In this document: positions 8,769 to 18,603 of the stretch, piece after piece
How the letters are laid out: each line of letters starts with the position of its first letter
How positions within the stretch are numbered: position 1 is the stretch's first letter
Assembly (NCBI GenBank): GCA_913775175.1
Contig: CAJYKU010000010.1
Location: forward strand, 1 to 64,000
From: an uncultured Pantoea sp.
GTDB taxonomy: Bacteria; Pseudomonadota; Gammaproteobacteria; Enterobacterales; Enterobacteriaceae
Length of the DNA: 64,000 bases
Direction: 5' to 3'
Notes under the pieces: generated by a model
Told to the model about the DNA's origin: nothing
Databases searched by the model: none
Seen by the model: the letters and a program-made list of their open reading frames with translations, nothing else
Made by a program: the position numbers and the translations under genes

Positions 8769-9484
8769 TGTCGCGTACGCTTTTTATCGCAGATCTGCAT
8801 CTGTGTCAGGAAGAACCGGCAATCACTGCCGGTTTTATGCATTTTCTGCAGCGCGAAGCGCCGCAGTGTGATGCGCTCTATATCCTGGGCGATCTGTTTG
8901 AGGCCTGGATTGGCGATGACGATCCCAATCCGCTGCATCAGCAGATCGCCGCTGCGCTTAACGCGCTGCCGATACCCATCTATTTTATTCATGGCAATCG
9001 CGACTTTCTGCTGGGCAAACGCTTTGCTCACGCCAGCGGCATGACGCTATTACCTGAAGAACAGGTGCTGGAGCTCTACGGCCAGCGCGTGCTGATTATG
9101 CATGGCGATACGCTCTGCACTGATGATGAAGGCTATCAGCGCTTTCGGGCAAAAGTGCATCAGCGCTGGCTGCAAACGCTGTTTCTTGCGCTACCGCTAC
9201 GGCTCAGAATGCGCGTGGCAGCTAAAATGCGTGCCAGCAGCAAACAGTCTAACCAGCATAAATCGTTGACCATTATGGATGTCAATCCTGCGGCGGTAAC
9301 CCGCGCAATGCAACGTCATCAGGCTTCTCTGCTGATTCATGGTCACACCCATCGCCCCGCTATTCATGAGATCTCGCTTGCAGGCACTACAACACAACGC
9401 GGCGTGCTGGGCGCATGGCATCATAGCGGATCGATGATTCAGCTCGATGCCAGCGGTATGACGCTTATCGACTTTCCATTCTGA
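8768..9484 (+). CDS. lpxH: UDP-2,3-diacylglucosamine pyrophosphatase
   Basis: Fourth step of lipid A synthesis: hydrolyses UDP-2,3-diacylglucosamine to lipid X at the inner face of the inner membrane. The 238 residues carry the calcineurin-like metallophosphatase motifs in order: DLH (Asp9, His11), [29 protein letters not shown] and HGHTHRP. Translation is coupled to ppiB by the one-base overlap. A PurR-regulated unit begins immediately downstream. Confidence 0.97.
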   Translation: MSRTLFIADLHLCQEEPAITAGFMHFLQREAPQCDALYILGDLFEAWIGDDDPNPLHQQIAAALNALPIPIYFIHGNRDFLLGKRFAHASGMTLLPEEQVLELYGQRVLIMHGDTLCTDDEGYQRFRAKVHQRWLQTLFLALPLRLRMRVAAKMRASSKQSNQHKSLTIMDVNPAAVTRAMQRHQASLLIHGHTHRPAIHEISLAGTTTQRGVLGAWHHSGSMIQLDASGMTLIDFPF

Positions 9485-9514
9485 AAATCGGGCATGATTG
9501 CCCACTTTCCGCCC

Positions 9515-9530
9515 GCGCAACCGTTTTCCT
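9515..9530 (+). promoter_or_regulatory. PurR operator of purEK
   Basis: GCGCAACCGTTTTCCT closely matches the PurR palindrome (consensus ACGCAAACGTTTGCGT) and is almost the sequence found before E. coli purE. It overlaps a probable -35 (TTTTCC, 9524-9529), which is 17 bp from a -10 (TATTCT, 9547-9552). Binding of PurR with hypoxanthine or guanine would block the promoter. Confidence 0.85.
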
Positions 9531-9614
9531 TACTGCTATCTCATGCTATTCTCTGTGCCCTTCTTACCTGCCCGCCCGGCCAGGTTCGTTTGTCTATTCA
9601 CAGGAGTCGACCGC

Positions 9615-10124
9615 ATGTCATCCACCGCCACCCCGGCCCGTATCGCCATTGTCATGGGTTCCAGAAGTGACTGGGCTACCATGCAGTTTGCCGAGGAAAT
9701 TCTCAACAGCCTGGATGTTCCCTTCCATGTGGAAGTAGTCTCTGCTCACCGCACCCCGGATAAGCTGTTTAGCTTTGCGGAAGATGCTGCGGCTAACGGC
9801 TACCAGGTGATTATCGCCGGAGCAGGTGGTGCTGCACATCTGCCCGGTATGATTGCCGCTAAAACCCTGGTGCCGGTACTGGGTGTGCCGGTTCAGAGCG
9901 CTGCACTCAGCGGCGTTGACAGTCTCTATTCGATTGTACAGATGCCGCGCGGCATTCCGGTGGGAACACTGGCGATTGGCAAAGCAGGTGCGGCCAACGC
10001 TGCGCTGCTGGCCGCACAAATTCTGGCTACGCACGATGCCGCGCTGGCAACCCGTCTTGCTGCATGGCGCCAGGCACAGACCGACGACGTGCTGGAGAAT
10101 CCGGATCCGCGGGGTAACGTATGA
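9615..10124 (+). CDS. purE: N5-carboxyaminoimidazole ribonucleotide mutase
   Basis: Moves the carboxyl group of N5-CAIR to C4, giving CAIR in purine synthesis. The 169 residues equal E. coli PurE when started at [15 protein letters not shown]; an upstream in-frame codon at 9498 lies inside the promoter. Substrate-binding motifs GSRSDW, SAHRTPD and [12 protein letters not shown] are intact. GGAG sits nine bases before the ATG. The end overlaps purK by four bases (ATGA). Confidence 0.98.
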   Translation: MSSTATPARIAIVMGSRSDWATMQFAEEILNSLDVPFHVEVVSAHRTPDKLFSFAEDAAANGYQVIIAGAGGAAHLPGMIAAKTLVPVLGVPVQSAALSGVDSLYSIVQMPRGIPVGTLAIGKAGAANAALLAAQILATHDAALATRLAAWRQAQTDDVLENPDPRGNV

Positions 10125-11197
10125 AACCGGTTTGCGTACTGGGCAATGGTCAGCTGGGTCGTATGCTGCGTCAGGCGGGCGAACCGCTGGGAATCGCGGT
10201 CCATCCGGTGGGACTGGATGCTGAGCCCGCCTCACTGCCAATCGCCGCAAGCGTTATCACTGCTGAGATTGAACGCTGGCCAGAGACAGCACTGACGCGC
10301 GAGCTGGCAAGCCATCCGGCGTTTGTGAACCGCGATATTTTCCCCCGCCTTGCTGATCGTCTGACACAAAAGCAGCTGCTGGATCAGCTCGGCCTGGCGA
10401 CCGCACCCTGGCAGTTACTGGCAGATAGCAGCGAATGGCCAGCCCTGTTTGCCCGACTGGGCGAACTGGCGATTGTGAAACGTCGTACCGGTGGCTATGA
10501 CGGTCGCGGACAGTGGCGGCTGCGCGCCACTGAGACTGCCAGCCTGCCTGCTGAATGTTATGGCGAGTGCATTGTTGAACAGGCTATTAACTTCGCTGGC
10601 GAAGTCTCCCTGGTTGGCGCCCGGAGCCAGGATGGCAGCATGGTGTTTTACCCACTGACGCACAATCTGCATGAGGCAGGAATACTGCGTACCAGTGTGG
10701 CGTTTCCACAGGCTGATGCCGCGCTACAGCAGCAGGCAGAAGCGATGCTCAGCGCCATTATGCAGGAGCTTGAGTATGTAGGCGTAATGGCTATGGAGTG
10801 TTTCATTACGCCACAGGGATTACTGATCAATGAGCTGGCACCGCGCGTGCACAACAGCGGCCACTGGACGCAAAATGGCGCTTCCATCAGCCAGTTTGAA
10901 CTTCATCTGCGTGCCATACTCAACCTGCCGCTGCCTCAACCCGTGATAATGGCACCTTCAGTGATGATAAATCTGATTGGCAGCGAGGTGAATCTGGCCT
11001 GGCTTGAACAGCCGCTGGTACATCTGCACTGGTATGGCAAAGAGGTGCGTCCCGGACGTAAAGTAGGACATCTCAACCTGACGGACAGCGATCTGCCGCG
11101 TCTGGAAGCCTCACTGCACGCGCTGCAGCCACTGCTGCCTGCAGAGTATGCATCAGGCCTTAGCTGGGCGACTGACAAACTTCACGCATCAGGCTGA
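10121..11197 (+). CDS. purK: N5-carboxyaminoimidazole ribonucleotide synthase
   Basis: ATP-grasp enzyme that makes N5-CAIR from AIR, bicarbonate and ATP, the substrate of PurE. Its 358 residues begin with the nucleotide-fold segment [15 protein letters not shown]. It retains the ATP-grasp motifs [19 protein letters not shown] and the metal site segment [15 protein letters not shown]. Translation is coupled to purE by the ATGA overlap. A hairpin follows. Confidence 0.98.
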   Translation: MKPVCVLGNGQLGRMLRQAGEPLGIAVHPVGLDAEPASLPIAASVITAEIERWPETALTRELASHPAFVNRDIFPRLADRLTQKQLLDQLGLATAPWQLLADSSEWPALFARLGELAIVKRRTGGYDGRGQWRLRATETASLPAECYGECIVEQAINFAGEVSLVGARSQDGSMVFYPLTHNLHEAGILRTSVAFPQADAALQQQAEAMLSAIMQELEYVGVMAMECFITPQGLLINELAPRVHNSGHWTQNGASISQFELHLRAILNLPLPQPVIMAPSVMINLIGSEVNLAWLEQPLVHLHWYGKEVRPGRKVGHLNLTDSDLPRLEASLHALQPLLPAEYASGLSWATDKLHASG

Positions 11198-11203
11198 TTT
11201 TAT

Positions 11204-11232
11204 GCTGGCTCTCCCGTTAAGAGAGAGCCAGC
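11204..11232. terminator. Hairpin between purK and ybbP
   Basis: GCTGGCTCTC pairs with GAGAGCCAGC (10 bp perfect) around a nine-base loop, between convergent genes. It probably serves both directions; neither side has a long T-run. Confidence 0.7.
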
Positions 11233-11256
11233 ACATAAAGTATCAGCTGTGACAGA

Positions 11257-13674
11257 TTACGCAGCATCAAAGGTTCTGAATAGCGCTTTCCCCTGCAGCA
11301 GACGTACGCCGAGCCAGCCACCACAAAGTGAGAGCAGCAGCGCACTGCAGAGTGGCAGCGTGAGCCAGAGCACCCAGTCGGGTTGCCATGGAAAGTCAAA
11401 AATCTGCCGCTGTAATCCCCATAGCGCGGCTTCCGCACCAAGTGCAGCAGCAACGCCCGACACGACACCCAGCAGCGCAAACTCACACCAGAGCGTGCCG
11501 CGCAGCAGCCGTTTGCTGGCACCCAGCGTGCGGTAGACCACCAGCTCCTGCCGACGCTGACGCATACCTACCTGAATCTGTGCCAGCAGCAGCAGCACGC
11601 CGCAAATCATCACCAGTACCACCATAACCTCCAGCGCCCGGCTTACCTGTGCCAGTACCTGCCCTATCTGCTTCATAATACTGCCGACATCCAGCAGGCT
11701 AAGTGTCGGGAATGTCCGGTTTAGCTGCGCCAGCATGGCGGGATCGCTCTGCATACGAAAGCTGGTCAGCCAGGTCTGCGGCTGCTGATCCAGTGCACCG
11801 GGTGGAAATATAAAGAAGAAGTTGGGTCGCAGGCTCTCCCAGTCCACTTTACGGGTGCTGCTGATTCGGGCGCTGAACTGCTGAGTATCACCACTAAAGG
11901 TGAGCGTATCGCCAGGCTTAACGCCCAGCCGCTGGGCCAGTTCCGCTTCTATCGATACTTCCCCCGCTTCAGGCGGCCAGTGTCCGGAGAGCAGCGGATT
12001 ATGATTCGGTCGCTGCGCCTGCCAGGTCAGATTGAGCTCACGGTTCAGTGCGTTATCCAGCGCGGGATCGGCGGGATGTCCGTTCAGCTCCACCAGGCGC
12101 GCCCGAATAATCGGATAGAACGTGCCGGCAGTGATCTGATGCTGCTGCAGGAAATCACGCACCTGTGGCAGCTGATCCTGGGTCATGTTCAGCAGAAAGT
12201 AGTTCGGGGCATCTGGCGGCAACTGCTGCTGCCAGCGATCGAGCAGGTCACCACGCATCACCAGCAACAGCGCCAGCAGCATAAATGAGAGAGAAAACGC
12301 CGCCAGCTGACTGATTGTGGTGGCAGGCTGCCGCAGCAGACGATTGATCGCCAGCCGTAGCGCCAGACTCCGCACCACCAGCCGGCGCAGCAGCAGCAGT
12401 GTGCCCCATCCCAGCAGGGCCAGCAGCAGAGCCAGCACAACCACGCCCGCCAGAAGCGTCCAGAGCATTTTGCTGTCACCCAGCAGCAGTGCCAGCATCG
12501 CAACCACAATCAATGCCATCACTGGCAGGTAGATGCGCAGTGGCCAGACACGCGCCACAGCATCACGGCGCAACACGCGCAGCGGCTGTGTCGCCAGCAG
12601 CAGGCGATAAGGACGCAGCCCCACCAGCAGCGAAATCACAAACATCGTGCCCAGCGCCCATAGCCATGGCCAGACGCTGGCAGGCGGCAGCATCGCCGGT
12701 AGCACCGGTTTGAGCAGCCTGAGCAGCAGCAGCTCAATCCCCTGCCCCAGCGCACTTCCGGCTACCGCCGCCAGCAGAAGCACGGCCAGCCACTGGCCAA
12801 TAATCAGCCGCTGCAGCGCGCTGCGCCCGGCGCCGAGCGTTTTCAGCACCGCAACCAGATCGTATCGGCTGCGGCAATAGTGACTCATCGCTACCGCAAC
12901 GGCGGCGATTGCCAGTAACAGCGTCAGCAGGGCTGACAGTAGTAAAAACTGCCTGGCGCGCTGCATCGAACGTCCCAGCGCATCCTCGGAGTTTTCTACG
13001 CTGATCCAGCGTTCACCCGCGCTAAGCTGTGGCGTAATCCAGCGATCGTAACGCGCCAGCGCTGCCGGTTCGCCGGAAAACTTATAGCGCCAGCTCAGCC
13101 GGCTGCCAGGCTGAATCGCACCGGTTTTTTCCACATCAGCGAGATTCATCAGCAGGCGCGGTGCCGTCTGAAAAGGATTAAATCCTGCATCCGGCTCCTG
13201 AATCACCGTACCGGCAATGCGCAGCGTGGTATCACCCACATCAATTGTCTCGCCCACCTGCACATTCAGGAGTGCCAGCAGGCGCGGCGCGACCAGTACA
13301 CTGCCTGCCGCTGGCCGCTGGCCAGGTGGCTCAGTCTGCAGCGTCCCAAACATCGGATAAGCACTATCTGTTGCTTTAACATCCGCCAGCTGCGGTGTCT
13401 CATGCGCAAACGTCATGGTAGTAAAACTGAGCTGGCGGCTGAGCATTAATCCCTCATCCTGCGCCTGCTTCAGCCAGCGTTCCGATACCGGTTTACTGCT
13501 TACCAGCGTCCTGTCGCCCGCCATAAACTCCCGACTCTGCTGGCTGAGCCCTTTTTCCATGCGATCGCTGATTGAGCCCAGCGCCAGCACGCAGGCAACA
13601 GCCAGCGTCAGCGCCATCCAGACAATCAGCAGTGATGGTGAGCGCCATTCGCGCCAGAACCAGCGCCAGATCAT
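11257..13674 (-). CDS. ybbP: FtsX/MacB-like ABC permease YbbP
   Basis: A large inner-membrane permease of 805 residues (E. coli YbbP is of nearly the same size). It has an N-terminal membrane helix, a periplasmic domain, and two FtsX-type bundles of three to four helices each (roughly 250-420 and 690-790). Family members with YbbA-type ATPases act on lipids or lipoproteins rather than as classical exporters; the substrate is not established. The ATG at 13674 is preferred because it is preceded by GGAGG and its first bases overlap the ybbA stop as ATGA. An upstream GTG would give four extra residues. Confidence 0.95.
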   Translation of the reverse strand: MIWRWFWREWRSPSLLIVWMALTLAVACVLALGSISDRMEKGLSQQSREFMAGDRTLVSSKPVSERWLKQAQDEGLMLSRQLSFTTMTFAHETPQLADVKATDSAYPMFGTLQTEPPGQRPAAGSVLVAPRLLALLNVQVGETIDVGDTTLRIAGTVIQEPDAGFNPFQTAPRLLMNLADVEKTGAIQPGSRLSWRYKFSGEPAALARYDRWITPQLSAGERWISVENSEDALGRSMQRARQFLLLSALLTLLLAIAAVAVAMSHYCRSRYDLVAVLKTLGAGRSALQRLIIGQWLAVLLLAAVAGSALGQGIELLLLRLLKPVLPAMLPPASVWPWLWALGTMFVISLLVGLRPYRLLLATQPLRVLRRDAVARVWPLRIYLPVMALIVVAMLALLLGDSKMLWTLLAGVVVLALLLALLGWGTLLLLRRLVVRSLALRLAINRLLRQPATTISQLAAFSLSFMLLALLLVMRGDLLDRWQQQLPPDAPNYFLLNMTQDQLPQVRDFLQQHQITAGTFYPIIRARLVELNGHPADPALDNALNRELNLTWQAQRPNHNPLLSGHWPPEAGEVSIEAELAQRLGVKPGDTLTFSGDTQQFSARISSTRKVDWESLRPNFFFIFPPGALDQQPQTWLTSFRMQSDPAMLAQLNRTFPTLSLLDVGSIMKQIGQVLAQVSRALEVMVVLVMICGVLLLLAQIQVGMRQRRQELVVYRTLGASKRLLRGTLWCEFALLGVVSGVAAALGAEAALWGLQRQIFDFPWQPDWVLWLTLPLCSALLLSLCGGWLGVRLLQGKALFRTFDAA

Positions 13675-14357
13675 CTCTCCTCCCACAGCTTGCCATCACG
13701 CAGCCGCAGCCGCCGATCGCAACGCGCAGCCAGCTGCTCATCATGGGTGACCAGAATCAGCGTCGTCGCGTAATCACGGTTCAGTGAAAACAGTAAATCA
13801 ACAATGCGTTCGCCGGTATGCCGATCCAGATTACCGGTAGGTTCATCGGCAAACAGCAGGCCCGGACGACCACTAAAGGCGCGAGCCAGCGCCACCCGCT
13901 GCTGTTCACCTCCGGAGAGCTGTGCCGGCAGGTGATGCAAACGCGCACTCAGCCCCAGCTGTGCCAGCAGTTCGCTGGCCTGTGTACGACTCTCCCGATC
14001 GCTTTCGCCACGCAACAGCGCCGGCAGCTGTACATTTTCCAGCGCATTCAGCGTTGGTACCAGCATAAAGGACTGAAAGACAAAACCCACTTCGCGCGCA
14101 CGCAGTGCAGCTCGCTGCTCTTCGTTCATGCTATGCAGCGGCTCTCCCAGCAGATAGACCTCACCGCTGCTGCCGTCATCCAGACCAGCAAGGATCCCCA
14201 GCAGCGTCGATTTTCCCGATCCTGACTCGCCAATCAACGCAATGGTTTCAGCTGGTTTGACAACCAGCTCAACTCCGGTAAGGATTGACAACTCATGCTC
14301 TCCCTGACCGACGGACTTAGTAAGATGATGAACCGCAACAATGTTTTCCGCTGGCAT
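13671..14357 (-). CDS. ybbA: ABC transporter ATPase YbbA
   Basis: LolD/MacB-type ATPase of 228 residues with Walker [11 protein letters not shown]-loop [10 protein letters not shown], signature [15 protein letters not shown], Walker [13 protein letters not shown] and H-loop VTHDEQ. It should energise YbbP, with which it overlaps by four bases. Its start codon (AAGGAATA upstream) lies inside the first codons of the divergent tesA gene, so the 5' ends of the two reading frames overlap by 33 bp. E. coli has the same arrangement. Confidence 0.95.
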   Translation of the reverse strand: MPAENIVAVHHLTKSVGQGEHELSILTGVELVVKPAETIALIGESGSGKSTLLGILAGLDDGSSGEVYLLGEPLHSMNEEQRAALRAREVGFVFQSFMLVPTLNALENVQLPALLRGESDRESRTQASELLAQLGLSARLHHLPAQLSGGEQQRVALARAFSGRPGLLFADEPTGNLDRHTGERIVDLLFSLNRDYATTLILVTHDEQLAARCDRRLRLRDGKLWEER

Positions 14358-14963
14358 TATTCCTTCCTGTGTGTGGTACTGCTGCTGGTATCGCGGATTG
14401 CCGCCGCAGATACGCTGATGGTTTTAGGTGATAGCCTGAGTGCGGGCTATCGTATGCCGGCCACTACCGCCTGGCCTGCACTGCTGAATACGCGCTGGCA
14501 GCAACAGCCAGCGGTGGTGAACGCCAGCATCAGTGGCGATACTGCCGGCCAGGGGCTGGCGCGTCTGCCCGCCTTATTAAAACAGCATCAGCCGCGTTGG
14601 GTGTTAATCGAATTGGGCGGTAATGATGGTTTACGCGGCTTTCCGCCCCAAACAATTGAGCAGACAATCGGCAACATTATCAAAACGGTTAACGCCGCCG
14701 ACGCGCAACCGTTGCTGATGCAAATCCGGTTGCCTGCTAATTATGGACGACGTTACACCGAAGCGTTCAGTGCGATTTATCCGCGCCTGGCAGAGCAGTA
14801 CAATCTCCCGCTAATACCTTTCTTTATGGAGCAGGTCTACCTGAAACCAGAATGGATGCAGCAGGATGGTATTCATCCCAATCCGGATGCACAGCCGTTT
14901 ATCGCCGGCGTAATGGCTGACGCACTGGCACCACTGGTAAAACCGACTCACGCTAAACCGTGA
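14325..14963 (+). CDS. tesA: Periplasmic acyl-CoA thioesterase I / lysophospholipase L1
   Basis: SGNH hydrolase of 212 residues with a signal peptide cleaved after AAA at residue 28. Block I GDSLS (Ser37), GGNDG and the C-terminal DGIHP give the nucleophile, oxyanion hole and Asp-His pair. It hydrolyses long-chain acyl thioesters and lysophospholipids. The chosen start [10 protein letters not shown] aligns with E. coli MMNFNNVFRW; the longer frame from 14295 lacks family support. Its start lies inside divergent ybbA. ybbO follows after 16 bases. Confidence 0.96.
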   Translation: MMNRNNVFRWHYSFLCVVLLLVSRIAAADTLMVLGDSLSAGYRMPATTAWPALLNTRWQQQPAVVNASISGDTAGQGLARLPALLKQHQPRWVLIELGGNDGLRGFPPQTIEQTIGNIIKTVNAADAQPLLMQIRLPANYGRRYTEAFSAIYPRLAEQYNLPLIPFFMEQVYLKPEWMQQDGIHPNPDAQPFIAGVMADALAPLVKPTHAKP

Positions 14964-14979
14964 TAGCACAGGTATATAC

Positions 14980-15753
14980 ATGCAAAAATCAGTTTTAATT
15001 ACCGGCTGCTCCAGCGGCATCGGGCTGGCAGCTGCCAGCGATTTACAGGCGCGCGGTTATCGGGTACTGGCCGCCTGCCGTCGCGCAGATGATGTTGAGC
15101 GCATGACTGCGCTGGGCTATACCGGCATTCAGCTCGATCTCGATGATGCAGCCAGCGTTGACGCTGCCGCCGACCGGGTACTGGCGCTCACTGACCACGT
15201 TCTGTACGGCCTGTTTAATAATGGCGGTTTTGGACAGTACGGCCCATTAAGCAGCCTTAGCCGTCAGCAGCTGGAGCAACAGTTCTCAACCAATCTGTTT
15301 GGCACGCATCAGTTAACCGTGCGACTGCTACCCGCGTTACAGAACAGCGGTGACGGACGCATTATCAACACCAGTTCAGTACTGGGACTGATCTCCACGC
15401 CAGGACGTGGGGCATACGCCGCCAGCAAATGGGCGCTGGAGGCGTGGAGCGATGCGCTACGTATGGAGTTGCATGGCAAAGGTATACGCGTCAGTTTGAT
15501 TGAGCCCGGCCCGATTGCCAGCCGCTTCACGGATAACGTGCAGCAGGGCGAACAGGATAAGCCGGTGCAGAATCCCGGTATAGCTGCCCGCTTTACTCTG
15601 CCACCAGAGGCGATTCTGCCCAAACTACGTCATGCGCTGGAGAGCCGGCATCCGCGTCTGCGTTATCCGGTTACACTGGTTGCCTGGATGATGACCGCGC
15701 TGAAACGCCTGTTACCAGGCTGGATGCTGGATCGCATTTTGCGCAACAACTGA
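14980..15753 (+). CDS. ybbO: Short-chain dehydrogenase YbbO
   Basis: NADP-dependent short-chain dehydrogenase of 257 residues. The Rossmann motif TGCSSGIG is at residues 8-15, then NNGGFG, the catalytic serine in NTSSVLG and YAASK with the active-site Tyr and Lys. E. coli YbbO is reported to reduce aldehydes of several chain lengths. It is co-directional with tesA 16 bp upstream, so fatty aldehyde or lipid metabolism is a plausible context. Confidence 0.93.
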   Translation: MQKSVLITGCSSGIGLAAASDLQARGYRVLAACRRADDVERMTALGYTGIQLDLDDAASVDAAADRVLALTDHVLYGLFNNGGFGQYGPLSSLSRQQLEQQFSTNLFGTHQLTVRLLPALQNSGDGRIINTSSVLGLISTPGRGAYAASKWALEAWSDALRMELHGKGIRVSLIEPGPIASRFTDNVQQGEQDKPVQNPGIAARFTLPPEAILPKLRHALESRHPRLRYPVTLVAWMMTALKRLLPGWMLDRILRNN

Positions 15754-15830
15754 GCTGCAATGCATACTGGCGCTTGAAGCTGGCAGGTTTATCCCCATAT
15801 TCTTTACACACTTTTTGCAGGAGCGTTTTA

Positions 15831-16685
15831 ATGTCACACGCTTTGATTATCGATATCAATGAATCCAATCTGCAGCAGACGCTGGAGCAATCCATGCAGC
15901 TGCCGGTTCTGTTCTATTTCTGGTCTGAGCGCAGCCAGCACTGTCAGCAGCTGACGCCGGTGCTGGAGCGTCTGGCACAACAGTATGCGGGTCAGTTCCT
16001 GCTGGCGCGACTCGACTGTGATAAAGAGCAGGCGGTGGCAGCACAGTTTGGGCTGCGCTCACTGCCAACTGTCTACCTGTTCCAGAATGGACAACCGGTA
16101 GATGGTTTTCAGGGTCCACAGCCGGAAGAGGCTATCCGCGCGCTGCTGGAAAAGGTGCTTCCGCGTGAAGAGGAACTAAAAGCACAGCAGGCCATGCAGC
16201 TGATGCACGAGGGAAAACCACTGGAAGCGCTGCCCCTGCTGAAAGATGCCTGGCAGCTAAGCAATAAAAACAGCGAGATCGGCTTTTTGCTGGCGGAAGT
16301 GCTGATTACCCTGAACCGCAGTGATGAAGCAGAGGCCGTGCTGGATGTGGTTCCGCTGCAGGATCAGGATACACGCTATCAGAGTCTGGTATCGCAGATT
16401 GACCTGCTTAAGCAGGCAGCAGATACTCCGGAAATTCAGCAGTTGCAGGAGCAGCTCAATGCTAACCCGGCGAATGCCGTTCTGGCTGCTAAACTTGCAT
16501 TACAACTGCATCAGGTGGGCCGCAATGAAGAGGCGCTGGAACTGCTGCTGAGCTTTCTGAAAAGCGATCTCAGCGCGGGCGATGGTGAAGTACGCAAAAT
16601 GTTTCAGGAGATTCTGGCAGCGCTGGGCACCGGTGATGCACTCGCCTCGCGCTACCGTCGTCAGCTCTACTCGCTGCTCTACTAA
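15831..16685 (+). CDS. cnoX: Chaperedoxin CnoX (thioredoxin-like plus TPR)
   Basis: A 284-residue cytosolic holdase that protects proteins from chlorine-type oxidation and passes them to GroEL and DnaK, known from E. coli CnoX/YbbN. The thioredoxin fold has SQHC (35-38) instead of CGPC, so it lacks normal reductase chemistry, and Cys63 is conserved. A TPR domain follows from about residue 115. The ATG at 15831 with GGAG upstream gives the exact E. coli length; the frame opens earlier at 15774 without support. A GC hairpin follows before qmcA. Confidence 0.96.
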   Translation: MSHALIIDINESNLQQTLEQSMQLPVLFYFWSERSQHCQQLTPVLERLAQQYAGQFLLARLDCDKEQAVAAQFGLRSLPTVYLFQNGQPVDGFQGPQPEEAIRALLEKVLPREEELKAQQAMQLMHEGKPLEALPLLKDAWQLSNKNSEIGFLLAEVLITLNRSDEAEAVLDVVPLQDQDTRYQSLVSQIDLLKQAADTPEIQQLQEQLNANPANAVLAAKLALQLHQVGRNEEALELLLSFLKSDLSAGDGEVRKMFQEILAALGTGDALASRYRRQLYSLLY

Positions 16686-16698
16686 GCGGGTACGCACA

Positions 16699-16720
16699 CG
16701 GGCCGAAGCGACTCGGCCCG
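16699..16720 (+). terminator. Hairpin between cnoX and qmcA
   Basis: CGGGCCGA pairs perfectly with TCGGCCCG around a six-base loop, 13 bases after the cnoX stop. No T-run follows, so it may weaken read-through or protect the cnoX 3' end rather than terminate fully. Confidence 0.5.
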
Positions 16721-16744
16721 ATAATCTGACAGCCAGGAGGTTAT

Positions 16745-17659
16745 ATGTTGACAGTTATTCCGGTTCTCATTGTGCTGGCGCTGGTAACAGTATGGGCCGG
16801 CATCAAGATCGTACCACAGGGCTACCAGTGGACCGTCGAACGCTTTGGCCGTTACACCCGCACTCTCTCGCCTGGCCTCAATCTGGTTGTGCCCTTTATG
16901 GATCGCGTAGGCCGCCGTATCAATATGATGGAGCAGGTACTCGACATCCCCTCCCAGGAAATTATCTCCAAAGATAACGCCAATGTGACTATTGATGCTG
17001 TCTGTTTTATTCAGGTGATAGATCCGGCACGTGCGGCCTATGAGGTCAGCAATCTGGAGCAGGCAATTATCAATCTCACGATGACAAATATCCGAACCGT
17101 TCTGGGCAGTATGGAGCTGGATGAGATGCTCTCTCAGCGCGATAATATTAATACCCGTCTGCTGCATATTGTTGATGAAGCAACTAATCCCTGGGGCGTT
17201 AAAATCACCCGTATAGAGATCCGCGACGTGCGGCCGCCGCAGGAGCTGATTGCCGCCATGAATGCGCAGATGAAAGCAGAGCGTACCAAACGCGCGGATA
17301 TTCTGGCGGCAGAGGGAATACGCCAGGCGGCTATCCTGCGCGCTGAAGGTGATAAGCAGTCGCAAATCCTTAAAGCAGAGGGTGAGCGTACCTCCGCCTT
17401 TTTACAGGCAGAAGCACGCGAACGACAGGCAGAAGCGGAAGCCAATGCTACCCGGCTGGTGTCAGAGGCGATTGCAGCGGGCGATATCCAGGCGGTGAAC
17501 TACTTCGTGGCACAAAAATACACCGATGCATTACAGAAAATTGGCGAAGCCAGCAATAGCAAAGTTGTTATGATGCCGCTGGATGCCAGCAGCTTACTGG
17601 GATCGGTTGCAGGTATCAGTGAACTTCTGCGGGAGAGTCGGCAGGAGCGTACACCGTGA
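16745..17659 (+). CDS. qmcA: SPFH/stomatin-family protein QmcA
   Basis: A 304-residue inner-membrane protein: one N-terminal transmembrane helix (about 3-20), an SPFH/Band 7 domain ([19 protein letters not shown] onward) and a long charged coiled coil rich in Ala, Glu and Arg (about 190-245). In E. coli QmcA is linked to membrane quality control with HtpX and FtsH. It starts at an ATG seven bases after AGGAGG. Its stop overlaps the ybbJ start; QmcA and the NfeD-like YbbJ form a conserved pair. Confidence 0.96.
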   Translation: MLTVIPVLIVLALVTVWAGIKIVPQGYQWTVERFGRYTRTLSPGLNLVVPFMDRVGRRINMMEQVLDIPSQEIISKDNANVTIDAVCFIQVIDPARAAYEVSNLEQAIINLTMTNIRTVLGSMELDEMLSQRDNINTRLLHIVDEATNPWGVKITRIEIRDVRPPQELIAAMNAQMKAERTKRADILAAEGIRQAAILRAEGDKQSQILKAEGERTSAFLQAEARERQAEAEANATRLVSEAIAAGDIQAVNYFVAQKYTDALQKIGEASNSKVVMMPLDASSLLGSVAGISELLRESRQERTP

Positions 17660-18117
17660 TGCTGTCAGAGCTGGTTGCTCATCCGCACTGGTTCTGGCTG
17701 ACTCTGGGCGGCTTGCTGCTGGCAGCAGAGATGCTCGGTACCAGCGGCTATCTGCTCTGGAGCGGACTGGCCGCGCTGCTCGTGGGGCTGACTGAGTGGC
17801 TATGGCCCTTATCCTGGGCGAGTCAGGGATTGCTCTTTGCCGTGCTGACACTCTCAAGCGCTCTGGTCTGGTATCGCTGGATGCGGCATCAGGACGCTGC
17901 ACAGCAGCCTAATACGCTGAACCAGCGCGGCAGTGAGCTTATCGGACGCCAGCTAACGCTTGATACGCCGCTGAAAAGCGGCATTGGTCATGTGCAGATT
18001 GGTGAGAGCAGCTGGCGCGTGCAGGCAACTGACGATCTGCCCGCAGGCACCCGGGTAACGGTTATTGCCGTGAAGGGCATTACCCTGCTGATTCAATCTT
18101 CTTTATCGCCAGAGTGA
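17656..18117 (+). CDS. ybbJ: NfeD-like membrane protein YbbJ
   Basis: About 153 residues with four hydrophobic segments in the first 80 residues and a C-terminal OB-fold NfeD domain ([14 protein letters not shown], then [12 protein letters not shown]). The first codon may be GTG at 17656, eight bases after GGAG, or the ATG at 17659; both overlap the qmcA stop. It is a partner of the SPFH protein upstream. The last 25 bp overlap the convergent cueR gene. Confidence 0.93.
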   Translation: MMLSELVAHPHWFWLTLGGLLLAAEMLGTSGYLLWSGLAALLVGLTEWLWPLSWASQGLLFAVLTLSSALVWYRWMRHQDAAQQPNTLNQRGSELIGRQLTLDTPLKSGIGHVQIGESSWRVQATDDLPAGTRVTVIAVKGITLLIQSSLSPE

Positions 18118-18509
18118 AGGCCGCAGCCAGCCAGCTGGCTGATAATCGGGCACTCCGCCCCCTGGTCTCCCGGGCAGGCCTCTGCCAGTGCCAGCAGCTG
18201 TGCCTGCATCGCCTGTAGCTCTTTAATATGAGCGGCAATCTCCTCCGCTTTACGCAGCGTACGTGCTTTGACATCTGCGCTGTGACGGGCAGGATTGTTA
18301 AACAGCGCAATCAGCTCGCGGCACTCATCCAGCGTAAAACCAACCTGGCGCGCCTGGCGCAGCAGATGCAGCTCCTCCAGGTGGTGAGCGTTGTAGTGCC
18401 GGTAGCCGTTGTCACTGCGTAGCGGAGGCGTAACAATCCCTTTTTCTTCATAAAAGCGGATAGCTTTGCTGGTCAGCCGGGTTTCCCTGGCAACGTCGCT
18501 GATATTCAT
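18093..18509 (-). CDS. cueR: Copper-responsive MerR-type regulator CueR
   Basis: A 138-residue MerR-family activator: N-terminal winged helix ([22 protein letters not shown]), a long dimerisation helix and a metal loop with Cys112 and Cys120 ([10 protein letters not shown]), the pair that binds one Cu(I) or Ag(I). It senses cytosolic copper at very low levels and activates copA, transcribed divergently. The matching operator is seen at 18522-18542. The 3' end overlaps ybbJ. Confidence 0.96.
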   Translation of the reverse strand: MNISDVARETRLTSKAIRFYEEKGIVTPPLRSDNGYRHYNAHHLEELHLLRQARQVGFTLDECRELIALFNNPARHSADVKARTLRKAEEIAAHIKELQAMQAQLLALAEACPGDQGAECPIISQLAGCGLHSGDKED

Positions 18510-18521
18510 CTCTGCTCCTTG

Positions 18522-18555
18522 ACCTTGACCTGAATGGAAGGTTTACGCTTATAAC
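18522..18555 (+). promoter_or_regulatory. CueR-controlled copA promoter
   Basis: A dyad ACCTT-N11-AAGGT (18522-18542) lies between the -35 TTGACC (18525-18530) and the -10 TATAAC (18550-18555). The spacer is 19 bp, the over-long spacing typical of MerR-type promoters that need DNA distortion to fire. The right half GGAAGGT matches the E. coli copA operator. It is positioned to be read by the adjacent cueR product. Confidence 0.9.
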
Positions 18556-18603
18556 TACTGCAACCTGTGCAGTCCGTCAAATTTGCTCTCTGAGGAGTCA
18601 ATG

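Noticed and set aside
16682..17365. Long minus-strand frame antisense to qmcA (227 codons)
   Set aside because: qmcA is a clear SPFH gene in the same place. The antisense frame has no recognisable motif and is a codon-bias shadow.
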